Of a stretch of DNA of 64,000 nucleotides, positions 17,413 through 26,829 are shown piece by piece. Within the stretch, counting starts at the first letter, position 1. Each line of letters begins with the position of its first letter. The position numbers were made by a program, and so were the translations under genes. Below the pieces are notes generated by a model. The model did not search any database, was not told the origin of the DNA, and saw only the letters and a list, made by a program, of their open reading frames with translations. The stretch covers positions 1 through 64,000 of the forward strand of contig CALARR010000213.1 in the NCBI GenBank assembly GCA_937889015.1. The letters are read 5' to 3'. The stretch is from an uncultured Planctomycetales bacterium. Lineage in GTDB: Bacteria > Planctomycetota > Planctomycetia > Pirellulales > Thermoguttaceae.

Positions 17413-18447
17413 ATGTCGACTCCGATAGCGTCGCCGCGTGATGTAGTGCTCCAGAATCGTCGTTCCCGGCTGGGAAGCCTCCTGGGGGTGGAAATTCTTG
17501 CCGTGGGCAGCAGCGTTCCGGAGTGCGTTGTCGACAACGACAGTCTGGCTCTCTTGGGATTCGATCCGGAATGGATCGTGCAGCGCACCGGGATCCGCCA
17601 GCGGCGACACGTTCCGCCCGGCATGTGCACCAGTGATCTGGCAGTCGAAGCGGCCCAGCAGTGCCTTGCCCGGTCCGAGGTCGATCCCCAGGAGATCGAC
17701 CTGGTGCTGGTGGCCACCTACACGCCTGATATGCCGATGCCGTCGACGGCGGCCCTGGTGCAAGACCGGCTGGGGCTGACGGCGTTGGCTTTTGATCTTC
17801 AAGCCGCGTGTGCGGGGTTTGTGCTGGGGCTATTGACGGCCGCCCAATATGTGGCCAGCGGATGCAGCCAGACGGCCTTGGTGATCGGCGCCGACTGCAA
17901 CTCGCGAATCATCAATCCGGCCGACCGGCAGACTTATCCGATCTTTGGCGATGGGGCTGGCGCGGTCCTGCTGGGCCGCGGTCAGGCCCAGCAGGGGATT
18001 GTGGCCTATGCCGTCGGGGCGGATGGCTCCGGGGCATCGATCTTGTCGCGTCCGGCGGGCGGGGCCCGGTTGCCGGCGGTGGCTGAAGATGATCCGCGCC
18101 GCTATCTGACCATGGTTGGACGGCCGGTCTTCAAATGGGCCATCCGCATGCTGGGCGAGACGATTCGCGACGTGCTCCGCACGGCCGACGTGACCCTCGA
18201 CGAAGTGGACCTGGTGTGCCTGCACCAGGCCAACCTGCGGATCATCGAGGCCGTGGTCGAGAACTTGCAGATTGATCCGGCCAAGGTGGTCAACAATCTG
18301 CAGTACCTGGGCAACACGGCCGCAGCGAGCATCCCCCTGGCCCTGGACGAGGCCGTGCAACAGGATCGACTTGGGCCGGGCAAGTTGGTGCTGATGAGCG
18401 GCTTTGGCGGCGGGCTGTCCTGGGGTACGATGCTCTTTCGCTGGTAG
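17413..18447 (+). CDS. 3-oxoacyl-ACP synthase III-like protein (second FabH)
   Basis: A 344-residue thiolase-fold protein. The FabH triad is intact: Cys133 in LQAACAGFVLG, His in CLHQANLRI and Asn in QYLGNTAAAS. The C-terminal GFGGGLSWGTMLFRW is typical. It has an N-terminal extension of about 20 residues before VEILAVGSSVPE, so translation may start later. It differs clearly from the fabH at 6903 (VPHQANLRM; DYGNIASAS), so they are paralogues and not a recent duplication. It is a housekeeping FabH, or a variant with a different primer. It is followed by an 81-bp repeat and pepF. Confidence 0.88.
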   Translation: MSTPIASPRDVVLQNRRSRLGSLLGVEILAVGSSVPECVVDNDSLALLGFDPEWIVQRTGIRQRRHVPPGMCTSDLAVEAAQQCLARSEVDPQEIDLVLVATYTPDMPMPSTAALVQDRLGLTALAFDLQAACAGFVLGLLTAAQYVASGCSQTALVIGADCNSRIINPADRQTYPIFGDGAGAVLLGRGQAQQGIVAYAVGADGSGASILSRPAGGARLPAVAEDDPRRYLTMVGRPVFKWAIRMLGETIRDVLRTADVTLDEVDLVCLHQANLRIIEAVVENLQIDPAKVVNNLQYLGNTAAASIPLALDEAVQQDRLGPGKLVLMSGFGGGLSWGTMLFRW

Positions 18448-18537
18448 CAGGGGAGGGGCGGTCGTTGGTGGTTCGTGGTTAGCCAGCGCGGTGCTCCCCG
18501 AATCGCACGGCAACGGCCCACGCCTGCCGTCCTTCTT

Positions 18538-18618
18538 GCAGCCGGTCCCAAAACCTGTCGGCAGTTCGGTCTTGCAGGGCCGCCCGAGGTGGCTGGGGTG
18601 GTTCCAGGATAGGTTCTT
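18538..18618 (+). repeat. Interspersed 81-bp repeat, family 1, single copy
   Basis: Exactly 81 bp. It aligns without gaps to the tandem units at 5995-6237, sharing AACCTGTCGGC near the start, GGGCCGCCCGA in the middle and GGATAGGTTCTT at the end, with roughly four in five bases identical by eye. It lies in the gap between the second fabH and pepF and ends 38 bp before the pepF start. Confidence 0.88.
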
Positions 18619-18656
18619 AATCGACAACTGGCCACTGACAACCGACAACATTTCCC

Positions 18657-20459
18657 ATGAAATCCATCAAGCAGATTCCGCGCCGCGACCAGCAGTCCCC
18701 GACCGATTGCTGGGACTTGAGCAAGTTGTTTCCCGACGACGAGGCCTGGGAGAAGGCCTTCGTGCGATGGGAGAAGCGCATCCCCGGTTACGCGCGTTTT
18801 CAGGGCAAGCTGAAGCAGTCGGCCAAGGCCCTGGCCGCCTGCCTGAAGTTCGATCTGGACCTGGATCGGCAAGGAGACCGGCTGGGCACTTACGCCTATC
18901 TCCGCCGTTCCGAAGACACGGCCAACAGCACCTACCAGCGCATGGCCATGCGTTTCACGAACGCGGCCAGCCGGGCGGGCCAGGCCGCCAGCTTCCTGCG
19001 CCCCGAGATCCTGGCGATTCCCAAGGCGCGCATGACGCGGTTCCTGGCCGAGCGGGCCCTGGCCCCTTACCGCCTGCTGCTGGAGCGGATTCTGCGCTAC
19101 CGTCCGCACACGCTGTCGCGCAAGGAAGAGCGGCTCCTGGCCATGCAGACCGAGATGTCGCAGACGGCCAACCAGGTCTTCCGCCAATTGCACGACGCGG
19201 ACATGAAGTTCGGCGCGGTCAAGAATGAGAAGCAGGAATTGGTCGAGCTGAGCCACAGCACCTACTCGGCCCTGCTGCATTCGCCCAAACGCCCGGTGCG
19301 CAAAGCGGCCTTCACGGCCTACTACAAGCAGTACGCCGCGCATCAGAACACGCTGGCGGCCACGCTCGCCGGCTCGATCCAGCGTGACATTTACTACGCC
19401 CAGGCGCGCAATTTCCCCAGCGCCTTGGAGGCGTCGCTGTTTCCGGATCGGGTGCCGGTGGCCGTCTATGAGAACCTGATTGCGGCCGTGCGCCGGCATC
19501 TGCCGGCCCTGCACCGCTACTACGATCTGCGGCGGCGCAAGATGGGCCTGGCCGACATCCACCACTACGACACCTACGTGCCGATCCTGGCCGATCTGCA
19601 GGTGCGCCACACCTGGGAACAGGCGGTGGAGGTGGTGGTCGAGGCCTTGCGCCCCCTGGGAACCGAATACGGCTCGGTGCTGGCGGCCGGGCTGCGCGGC
19701 CGCTGGTGCGATCGCTACGAGAACCAGGGCAAGCAGAGCGGCGCGTTCAGCTCCGGCTCGTACGACGGCGATCCGTACATCCTCATGAACTACCAGCCCG
19801 ACGTGCTGGACCACGTGTTCACCCTGGCGCACGAGGCCGGGCACTCGATGCACAGCTATTTCTCCGCCCAGCAGCAGCCCTACGCCTATTATCAATACGT
19901 GATCTTCGTGGCCGAGGTGGCCAGCACGTTCAACGAGCAGCTTCTCGCCAAGCACCTGCTGACGCATGCCGGCGACGACCGCCAGCGCGCCTATCTCATC
20001 AACCGCCTGCTGGACGACATGCGCGGCACGCTCTTCCGCCAGACCATGTTCGCGGAGTTCGAGAAGACGACCCACGAGCTGGCCGAGAAGAACGAGCCGC
20101 TGACCGTGGAACGCTTCCAGGGCGTCTACCATGAGTTGCTGGCGGCCTACTTCGGTCCGCAGTTCGTGCTGGACGACGAGTTGAAGCTGGAATGCTTCCG
20201 CATCCCGCACTTCTATCGGGCGTTCTACGTCTACAAGTACGCCACCGGCATGTCGGCGGCCATCGCCCTGGCCAATCGCGTCACGCAGGGGGGCCGAACA
20301 GAGTTGGCTGACTATCTGAACTTCCTCAAGGGCGGCTGCTCGCAGGATCCGTTGGACCTGTTGCGCGGCGCAGGCGTGGACATGGCCCAGCCCGAGCCCG
20401 TGGAAACGGCCCTCAAAACCTTCGGCCAACTGGTCGACGAGCTGGACCGGCTGATGTAA
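18657..20459 (+). CDS. pepF: Oligoendopeptidase F, M3 family
   Basis: A 600-residue cytosolic zinc peptidase that degrades short peptides. The zinc motif HEAGH lies at residues 392-396 (LAHEAGHSMHS), with the third ligand Glu about 25 residues later in FVAEVASTFNEQLL. The N-terminal helical domain (DLSKLFPDDEAWEK, AYLRRSED) and the ATGMSAAIAL segment near the C-terminus match the PepF subgroup of M3. The ATG at 18657 is the only good start. It is a single gene, convergent with the Tat TIM-barrel gene, preceded by an 81-bp repeat. Confidence 0.93.
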   Translation: MKSIKQIPRRDQQSPTDCWDLSKLFPDDEAWEKAFVRWEKRIPGYARFQGKLKQSAKALAACLKFDLDLDRQGDRLGTYAYLRRSEDTANSTYQRMAMRFTNAASRAGQAASFLRPEILAIPKARMTRFLAERALAPYRLLLERILRYRPHTLSRKEERLLAMQTEMSQTANQVFRQLHDADMKFGAVKNEKQELVELSHSTYSALLHSPKRPVRKAAFTAYYKQYAAHQNTLAATLAGSIQRDIYYAQARNFPSALEASLFPDRVPVAVYENLIAAVRRHLPALHRYYDLRRRKMGLADIHHYDTYVPILADLQVRHTWEQAVEVVVEALRPLGTEYGSVLAAGLRGRWCDRYENQGKQSGAFSSGSYDGDPYILMNYQPDVLDHVFTLAHEAGHSMHSYFSAQQQPYAYYQYVIFVAEVASTFNEQLLAKHLLTHAGDDRQRAYLINRLLDDMRGTLFRQTMFAEFEKTTHELAEKNEPLTVERFQGVYHELLAAYFGPQFVLDDELKLECFRIPHFYRAFYVYKYATGMSAAIALANRVTQGGRTELADYLNFLKGGCSQDPLDLLRGAGVDMAQPEPVETALKTFGQLVDELDRLM

Positions 20460-20541
20460 GACCCGGGCAGTTGCCCATGGCACAACGGCGCGCAGGTCGG
20501 GGCAACGGCCCCGGCACCGGGATTCCACGTCCTCGTTCGTG

Positions 20542-21516
20542 CTACCGCAACGACTTGAGGTGCGCGATCTCGCGCGCCACGATTGGTCCGCGCTCCTCTT
20601 CCGGGAAACGCTTCAGCGATTCGTTTTCGATGCACAGGTCGTTGGCGTAGCCGGCCTGTTTGAGGATCGAGACCACGCGGCGGAAGTCGATGTCTCCCTG
20701 GTCGATCGGACAGCAGCGCTTGGCATATTCCAGACCCATGGTGCGCTGCTGTTCGCGAAGTTCTTCGGGGTACTGGATGCTCTTGCAGTGCGTGTGGACC
20801 ACGCGCGGGGCGAAGCGCTCGTAGAGTTGGTAGAGCTTGGAGAGCGGGTGGCCGAACCAGTAGAAGTTGCCCGTGTCGAGCGTCAGACCCAGACGCGGCG
20901 AGCCGACGCCGTCGAACAGGGCCTGGAGCACGTCCGGATCGTTGGTCACACGGCCGTGGTTCTCGATGCCGAAGCTCACGCCGGTGGCCTCGGTCTGGGC
21001 CATGAGTTTCTTCAGCAAGGGCACCAGCACGACCTCGACGAGTTCCGGGGTTGGCCGCTTGCTAGCGCGAATGTCGATGCGCACCGCCTTGCAGCCCAGC
21101 GCCGCGGCGCCCTGGGCCACTTTGGCGCACCATTGGAGTTCGAAGTCGGGCCGTTCCTCGAAGCGGTTGGCCATGCAGAATCCACCCACGCGCAGCCCGG
21201 CCGCCTTGACGTCCGCCGCCAGGACCTGCACGTCCTCGGGCGTGGCCAGCGAGTACTTCTTTTCGGGATGAAAGAGGGCCGCCAGCGACAGGTCGTCCTG
21301 GATCGTCAACTCCAGCGATTCGGCGCCCACCGACTGGGCCGCTTTCCAACAGTCGGTCATCTCGGCCTTGGGCAGCATCACGTCGCGGACCCCGGCCAGC
21401 AGCGCGGCCGGTGCAGCGGCGGAGCCCAGTCGGGCCAGGCAGGGAGCCAGAGCCACTCCCGCAGCCAGACGGGCCGAATCGCGGAGGAATTGTCTACGGT
21501 CAGAACGCGCGAGCAT
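20542..21516 (-). CDS. Tat-exported sugar phosphate isomerase/epimerase-like TIM barrel
   Basis: A 324-residue protein starting at ATG 21516. A twin-arginine motif (SDRRQFLRD) is followed by a hydrophobic Ala/Leu segment. The mature domain is an AP-endonuclease-2 TIM barrel with metal-site residues: a Glu in FGIENHGR, an Asp in LTLDTGNFYWFGHP, His residues in VVHTHCKS and a Glu in CIENES. This matches secreted planctomycete isomerase/epimerase proteins that process uronate or keto-sugars. Its neighbours include a convergent pepF and a sulfatase on the same strand 124 bp upstream, so it may share in polysaccharide use. Confidence 0.85.
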   Translation of the reverse strand: MLARSDRRQFLRDSARLAAGVALAPCLARLGSAAAPAALLAGVRDVMLPKAEMTDCWKAAQSVGAESLELTIQDDLSLAALFHPEKKYSLATPEDVQVLAADVKAAGLRVGGFCMANRFEERPDFELQWCAKVAQGAAALGCKAVRIDIRASKRPTPELVEVVLVPLLKKLMAQTEATGVSFGIENHGRVTNDPDVLQALFDGVGSPRLGLTLDTGNFYWFGHPLSKLYQLYERFAPRVVHTHCKSIQYPEELREQQRTMGLEYAKRCCPIDQGDIDFRRVVSILKQAGYANDLCIENESLKRFPEEERGPIVAREIAHLKSLR

Positions 21517-21640
21517 GGTGCGACTCCTGCAGACGTGCATGAATGAGGCGTTTCGGGCGGGGGCGAATTCCTCACAGTCTGACGGGGCGCTTGGGCCCTG
21601 TCAATGTGTCGGCCCCACCCGGCCATGTCACCCGGCCATG

Positions 21641-23074
21641 TCACGGGGACTTGGCACGCGGCCTTTTCGCGCCCGGCTTCTTCGTCGCCGGCGGGGGCGC
21701 GTTCTGATAGTAGGCCAGATCCACATCGCCCGGCTTGGGCTCGGCTGCGACCAAGGGCAGCGTGTCCCCGAACCGCTGTTGTTGCTGTTCCATCAAGGTC
21801 GTCATTTGCCGGATGCGATCGGCCTGGGCCGGATCGGCCGACAAGTCTCGTGTTTCGTGCGGATCGGATTGCAGGTTGAACAACTGCACGCGATTGATCT
21901 GCGGATAGCGGATCAGTTTCCAGGGGCCCTGGCGCACGGCGCGCTGCACATCGCGGTAGGCCAGGAAGATGCTGTCCCAGACCTGGTCGGCCTGGCCGCG
22001 GATGATCGGTGCCAGGCTCTTGCCGTCCAGGGCGGCCGGGATCGGCACGCCGGCCAGTTCGCACAGCGTGGGATAGATGTCGAAGATGTAGGCCAAGGCC
22101 TGCGACGACTTGCCCCGCGGCACGCCCGGCCCGCTGAAGACCAGCGGAATCCCCATGCTCGGCTCGTAGAGGTTCTGCTTGCCCATCAGGCCGTGGCTGC
22201 CCAAGGCGATGCCCTGATCCGTGGAAAATGCGATGAGCGTGTTATCGTACTCGCCCACCTCGTGCAGGCACTGCACGATCCGCCCGATCTGCTCGTCCAA
22301 GGCCGTGATCACTGCATAGTAGTCGCGGATCTGGCTGCGGATATTCGCTTCCGGTCGAGGCCAGGCCGCCAGGCGCTCGTCGCGGACCAGCAACTCGCCG
22401 TTGTCGAACGGATGGAAGGGGCGAAAATTCGGCGGCAGCGGAATCTGGTCCACCGCGTAGCGATTCAAGAATTCGGGAGCCGCGACGCGCGGATCGTGGG
22501 GATTGGCAAACGCCAGATACATGCAGAACGGCCTGGCCCCTGCGGGTTCGGACGCCTGGGCCTTCTGACGTTCCGTAAGGAACTGGATCACGTCGTTGGC
22601 GATCGTGCGCCCGGGATAGCCGCATGTGCGGTCTTCCAGGTCGTTGAGATACTGGTTGTGCTGGAACTGGGCCTGGATGTCGACGGCCGTGTTGCCCCGC
22701 TTGCCGTAGTGGTAGGTGACATAGCCGGCATGGTTCATCGACTTGGGAAAGTTGGGCGCGTCGGGGGGCAGGTTTCGCACGGCGAACCAGGCCCGGCCGC
22801 TGAGAGTCATCTGTCTGGCGGGCAGGCACACGGCTGGACTGTAGCCGCCCATGCAGTAGGCGTTCTGAAAGACGAAGCCCTGCTGCACCAGCTTGTCCAG
22901 GTTCGGCGTCTGGATGAGCGGATTGCCCAGCGCGCGGAGCGTGTGCTCCTGCTGGTCGTCGGTGAACAGGAAGAGGATGTTGGGCCGGGCCGGAGCGGCC
23001 GCAACCCGGGCGGCCAGGGCCGGCAAGAGCATCAGGCCGATCGCCAACGAAAAGACGCAAGTTCGGTGGTGCAT
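21641..23074 (-). CDS. Secreted sulfatase
   Basis: A 477-residue arylsulfatase-family protein with a Sec signal peptide (residues 1-27, ending VAAA). The start at ATG 23074 has AAGGAAG about 8 nt upstream. Metal-binding Asp39-Asp40 lie in FTDDQQ. Cys83 in VCLPARQMTLSGR is the site converted to formylglycine by a sulfatase-maturing enzyme. A later DQGIALGSHGLMGKQ segment supplies the second metal and sulfate site. It removes sulfate esters from an unknown substrate, usually an algal polysaccharide. The basic, Pro/Lys-rich C-terminal tail is unusual. Confidence 0.9.
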   Translation of the reverse strand: MHHRTCVFSLAIGLMLLPALAARVAAAPARPNILFLFTDDQQEHTLRALGNPLIQTPNLDKLVQQGFVFQNAYCMGGYSPAVCLPARQMTLSGRAWFAVRNLPPDAPNFPKSMNHAGYVTYHYGKRGNTAVDIQAQFQHNQYLNDLEDRTCGYPGRTIANDVIQFLTERQKAQASEPAGARPFCMYLAFANPHDPRVAAPEFLNRYAVDQIPLPPNFRPFHPFDNGELLVRDERLAAWPRPEANIRSQIRDYYAVITALDEQIGRIVQCLHEVGEYDNTLIAFSTDQGIALGSHGLMGKQNLYEPSMGIPLVFSGPGVPRGKSSQALAYIFDIYPTLCELAGVPIPAALDGKSLAPIIRGQADQVWDSIFLAYRDVQRAVRQGPWKLIRYPQINRVQLFNLQSDPHETRDLSADPAQADRIRQMTTLMEQQQQRFGDTLPLVAAEPKPGDVDLAYYQNAPPPATKKPGAKRPRAKSP

Positions 23075-23310
23075 GGCGAGACTTCCTTCCAAGGTCAAGT
23101 GTTGGCAGGAACGACATTCGGGCATGGCCCAGTCCGTAGCCGGCGTCAGTGTACCGCATGCCACACCGCACCGCCAACAGCCGGGGCGCCGGAGTGCCCC
23201 GATTCGCTGCAGGGAAATGGCGAGTCGGACTCTTGCGGGAATCGGGCCATTCCCCTCTATTACGAGTCGGTCGAGCAGTCCTTACCAGCAGGCCCGCAGC
23301 GAGGCAACCG

Positions 23311-24111
23311 ATGGATTATCCTTCTCAGACCGACGAGACGGTTCCCGAAATGGCCGTAGTTGTCGAGCCCAAGCCATGGGGGTTCTGGGCCACGATCGGC
23401 CTTTCGCTGGTCGTGGTCTTGTTGTTCGTGGTGATTCAGACCGTGGTGGTAATCGGCTATGTCGTGGCCTGGACCGTGCTGCAGACCCAACCCGATCCGC
23501 AGCAGTTGGCGAAAGGCGCAGCTCAAGTGGCAGAGAGCGCAGGGACCAGCGGTTTGTGTCTGGCGGTGGCCACTTGGAGTTGCATGCCGCCTTGCGTGGG
23601 ACTGGTGTTGCTGTTCGCAAGGTTTCGCGGCGGCTGGACCGTGCGGGAGTACCTGGCGCTGAAGCCCGTCCCCCTATCTGCGCTGCTGGGCTGGCTGGCG
23701 ATCTTGGCGGCGTGGGTGGCGGCCTTCGATGGACTGACGTGGCTGCTGGGCCGACCGATCGTGCCCGAGTTCATGCACGAAGCCTACCGCACGGCGTATT
23801 GGACTCCCTTGCTCTGGGCAGCGCTGGTGGTGGCCAGCCCCTTGTGTGAAGAGTCGTTGTTTCGCGGGTTCATGATGCCGGGCATTCTGCATTCGCGCGC
23901 GGGAGTTGTGGGCGCGATCCTGATTCCGACGGTGATCTGGACCTTGATGCACGTGCAGTACGACGCCTATGCGTTGTCGCAGGTTTTTGCCGGCGGATTG
24001 CTGCTGGCCGTGGCGCGGCTCAGAACGCGATCGCTCTATCCGTCGCTGGCCATGCACGCGCTGATGAATCTCATCGCCACCAGCGAGGCCATGTTCGAGC
24101 AATGGCTGTAG
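23311..24111 (+). CDS. CPBP-family intramembrane glutamic endopeptidase
   Basis: A 266-residue membrane protein from ATG 23311. An in-frame extension to 23149 would add an unlikely basic leader. There are about six hydrophobic segments. The CPBP (Abi/CAAX protease-like) motifs are present: EESLFRG (E-E-x3-R), a His in TLMHVQYD, and H-x3-N in AMHALMNL near the C-terminus. Members cleave prenylated or other membrane substrates, or act in bacteriocin self-protection. It is a lone gene, divergent from the sulfatase, and is followed by a strong hairpin at 24152-24180. Substrate unknown. Confidence 0.87.
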   Translation: MDYPSQTDETVPEMAVVVEPKPWGFWATIGLSLVVVLLFVVIQTVVVIGYVVAWTVLQTQPDPQQLAKGAAQVAESAGTSGLCLAVATWSCMPPCVGLVLLFARFRGGWTVREYLALKPVPLSALLGWLAILAAWVAAFDGLTWLLGRPIVPEFMHEAYRTAYWTPLLWAALVVASPLCEESLFRGFMMPGILHSRAGVVGAILIPTVIWTLMHVQYDAYALSQVFAGGLLLAVARLRTRSLYPSLAMHALMNLIATSEAMFEQWL

Positions 24112-24151
24112 GAGACGCGGAACGCGTTGGATCGCGTGGCCAAGAAATACA

Positions 24152-24180
24152 AGAAGCCCGCACCCAAGAGGCGGGCTTCT
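24152..24180 (+). terminator. Hairpin after the CPBP gene, likely terminator
   Basis: AGAAGCCCGC at 24152-24161 pairs perfectly with GCGGGCTTCT at 24171-24180 around a 9-nt loop, 40 bp after the CPBP stop. There is no clear T-run on the plus strand, so it may act with Rho or as a transcript-stabilising hairpin. Confidence 0.65.
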
Positions 24181-25190
24181 CAAGCGGATTGTATTGAGGG
24201 AGAGGCGCTACGCCGAACTCGGTGACCTGCTGCCCTTGTGTTATTCTGGAGCCAGCGGTCTGACCCGGTGTATCGGCCCTTCCTCTCGGCCGGCCAGCCA
24301 TAGGAAGTCTATCACGGGACCGGCCACTTGGCAACGATTTACCGCTCCGGATTTCTGTGATTTACGGCGGCCCGCAAGACGGTGGCCATTTCCGGTTAGT
24401 ATAGGATGGGTGAGAATTCTGATGCGCGCCCAAGATGCCTTGGTCCCGCAGCCGCCGAAGGGGCATTGACAATGCGGGACTCGTGGGTCCGTGTCACGGT
24501 TTGCGCGTTGGGTGGCATGCGGCTGATTGTGGACACTTCCTGGAAACGGGCATCGCGCCGCAAGCGGCCTGAATGGCGATGCGATCTGCGCGCCCGGCAG
24601 GCGCGCGCCAATCGCGCCCAGCTCGCGTGGATTACGCAGCATCCAGGCCGTCCGAGGCACAACTCGCGCTGACAACTGACTGCGACTCTGTCAGCCGCCG
24701 CCGATCGGCCAAGAAACGAGAAAGCTCGCCTCGTGGAAACGAAGCGAGCTTTCTCCGAACTTAAACAAGGGTTACGGGACAAACTTGAAAGACAACCGCT
24801 GAGAACGAGGAGCGGACCAATCCCACTCCTCACACAAAACCATCCGGCGGTTCTAGCATGCTGCCCTCCCTTTTCGTGGTCCGAATTCGGGAAGATCGGC
24901 TGCCCTCACAGCAGCCAAGGGTATCTTACTTCGAACACCTCGCAAGATCAAGTCCGAGATAGCGAAGATCGGGAAGAGATGCGGGCAGAAATACCCTGTT
25001 TTTGGCGTTCAAGACGGCACAGGCAATGCTTGCACAACACCCTCGGGGGATGCGAGAATGCGATTTCAAAGCCACGTCCCCTCCTCGGTCGGGCACTGGA
25101 CTCTGCCGTAAGCGGCCGCACCTGTCCCGAGAGAGGTTGCGGACTGGCCCGTGTGCTCCTTCTTCTCACATCCAACGAGGTCCACTTCTC
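24181..25190. other. About 1 kb without a supported gene
   Basis: Open frames here have low-complexity, Arg/Cys-rich translations and no family resemblance, so I call none. The stretch holds a 12-bp-stem hairpin at 24718-24755 and the upstream region of the sulfatase gene. It could contain a decayed gene or an unrecognised small RNA. Confidence 0.45.
24718..24755. terminator. Strong isolated hairpin (12-bp stem)
   Basis: GAGAAAGCTCGC at 24718-24729 is the exact complement of GCGAGCTTTCTC at 24744-24755, with a 14-nt loop. It stands inside a gene-free kilobase, 600 bp from the CPBP gene and 430 bp before the sulfatase. A terminator of an unseen small transcript is possible. Confidence 0.45.
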
Positions 25191-26621
25191 ATGGGTCGCC
25201 CCCACAAGCCATCCGCAAAGCAGTGTCCGAAAACGTCGCGTGTCCACCGGCCGTGGCTTCTGTCGCTCGCATTCCTGGCCAGCGCTTGGCCCATCGCGTC
25301 GGCCTCCGCGGCGGACCCCAAGCCGAACATCATTTTCATCCTGGCCGATGACCTGGGCTATGGCGACCTGGGATGCTTCGGCCAGAAGCACATCCAGACG
25401 CCGCACATCGATCGCCTGGCGCAACAGGGCACGCGCTTCACCGATGCCTATGCGGGCGCGTCGGTCTGCGCCCCGTCGCGCTGCGTGCTGATGACCGGAA
25501 AGCATCTCGGCCACGCGCGCGTGCGCGGCAACGCGGGCAGCGTGGGCGGTGTGGGTGGTGAACGCCGCGTGCCGTTGGAGCCGGAAGACATCACCGTGGC
25601 CGAGGTCCTCAAGCAAGCGGGCTATGCTACTGGTATCACCGGCAAATGGGGCCTGGGCGAACCGGACACGGCCGGCATCCCGAACCGGCAGGGCTTCGAC
25701 CAGTGGTTCGGTTATCTCAACCAGAAGCATGCCCACGACTATTATCCCGAGTACCTGTGGCGCAATCAGGAGAAGGTGACGCTGGAAGGCAATCTGCACG
25801 GCCAGCAGAAGCAGTACTCGCACGACCTGTGTGCTGAGTTCGCCTTGGACTTTGTGCGGCAGCATCGTTCGCAGCCCTTCTTTCTCTATGCCGCCTGGAC
25901 CTTGCCGCACGGCAAGTACATGATCCCCAGCACCGAGCCTTATTCGAACCGCGATTGGCCGGAAGACTACAAGGTACACGCGGCCATGGTCACGCGTCTG
26001 GACCACCACGTCGGCCAGTTGATGGCTCTGCTCAAGGAATTGGGTCTGGATGAGAAGACGATCGTCTTCTTCTGTTCGGACAACGGCGCCGTGCTGCGGC
26101 GCGACGGTGTGTTGGACAGCGCCGGCCCGTGGCGCGGCACCAAGGGCACCTCGTACGAAGGCGGACTGCGCACGCCGATGATCGTGCGCTGGCCAGGCCA
26201 GGTACCGGTTGGCCGAGTCGATGCCACGGCCTGGTCCTTCGCCGATTTCTTGCCCACCGCCGCGGAGTTGGCCGGTGCGCCCGTCCCGGCCGGAGTGGAT
26301 GGCGTGAGCGTGCTGCCGACCCTGCTCGGCAAGCCCCAGGATCTGCGAGAACGGATGCTTTACTGGGAGCAACATTCCGGAGGCTATCAGCAGGCCGTGC
26401 GTTGGGGACCGTGGAAGGCAATCCACTTCGCCAAGAGCAAGAAAAAGGACGCCCAAAGCGAGTTGTACGATCTGCGAACCGATCCGGCGGAGGCGAAAAA
26501 CGTGGCCGCCGAGCATCCCGAGGTCCTGCAGAAGATGCTCCAGTTCATGCAGTCGGCGCACACCGAGTCGGCCAACTGGCCGACCGCCGGGGCAGAGCCC
26601 CCAAAGCCGTCGCGCCAATAG
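25191..26621 (+). CDS. Secreted sulfatase (second)
   Basis: A 476-residue arylsulfatase-family protein starting at ATG 25191. The signal peptide spans about residues 18-41 (ending ASASA). Metal-binding Asp53-Asp54 lie in LADDLGYGD. Cys93 of VCAPSRCVLMTGKH is the formylglycine site. A DNGAVLRRDG metal motif and GTKGTSYEGGLRTPMI follow, as in the arylsulfatase A-like group. It acts outside the cytoplasm on sulfated glycans and needs a maturation enzyme that is not in this window. It differs from the sulfatase at 21641 (CLPAR type) in motif and lengths of loops, so they likely have different substrates. Confidence 0.92.
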   Translation: MGRPHKPSAKQCPKTSRVHRPWLLSLAFLASAWPIASASAADPKPNIIFILADDLGYGDLGCFGQKHIQTPHIDRLAQQGTRFTDAYAGASVCAPSRCVLMTGKHLGHARVRGNAGSVGGVGGERRVPLEPEDITVAEVLKQAGYATGITGKWGLGEPDTAGIPNRQGFDQWFGYLNQKHAHDYYPEYLWRNQEKVTLEGNLHGQQKQYSHDLCAEFALDFVRQHRSQPFFLYAAWTLPHGKYMIPSTEPYSNRDWPEDYKVHAAMVTRLDHHVGQLMALLKELGLDEKTIVFFCSDNGAVLRRDGVLDSAGPWRGTKGTSYEGGLRTPMIVRWPGQVPVGRVDATAWSFADFLPTAAELAGAPVPAGVDGVSVLPTLLGKPQDLRERMLYWEQHSGGYQQAVRWGPWKAIHFAKSKKKDAQSELYDLRTDPAEAKNVAAEHPEVLQKMLQFMQSAHTESANWPTAGAEPPKPSRQ

Positions 26622-26672
26622 GGCATTGCGGGGGACTGTTCGCGTTTCGCGGTGGAAGACTATACTGAGTCG

Positions 26673-26783
26673 CTGTTGCGGAAGGTCCACACCGGGTCAT
26701 CCTGAGCGCAGCGAAGGATCTCGAACCGGGCGGATCCTTCGCTGCTTCAGAATGCCTGACCTCCGCGCGGCCTTCCGCAACAG
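26673..26783. repeat. 111-bp element with 13-bp terminal inverted repeats
   Basis: CTGTTGCGGAAGG at 26673-26685 is the exact reverse complement of 26771-26783. Inside is a second inverted pair (CAGCGAAGGATC near 26713 and GATCCTTCGCTG near 26740), joined to a TCATCCTGAGCGCAGCGAAG motif of a kind often seen as a dispersed repeat in bacterial genomes. It lies 50 bp after the sulfatase and 46 bp before the DUF1559 gene. No open frame crosses it. A small MITE or REP-like element is likely. Confidence 0.7.
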
Positions 26784-26829
26784 ACACTGCTGAGGACCTG
26801 CTCGCAGGAACCACCACAGGAGAAAGACC

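Noticed and set aside
24733..25491. Long plus-strand open frame before the second sulfatase
   Set aside because: Its translation is Arg/Ser/Cys-rich with no family resemblance, and it overlaps the true sulfatase start in another frame.
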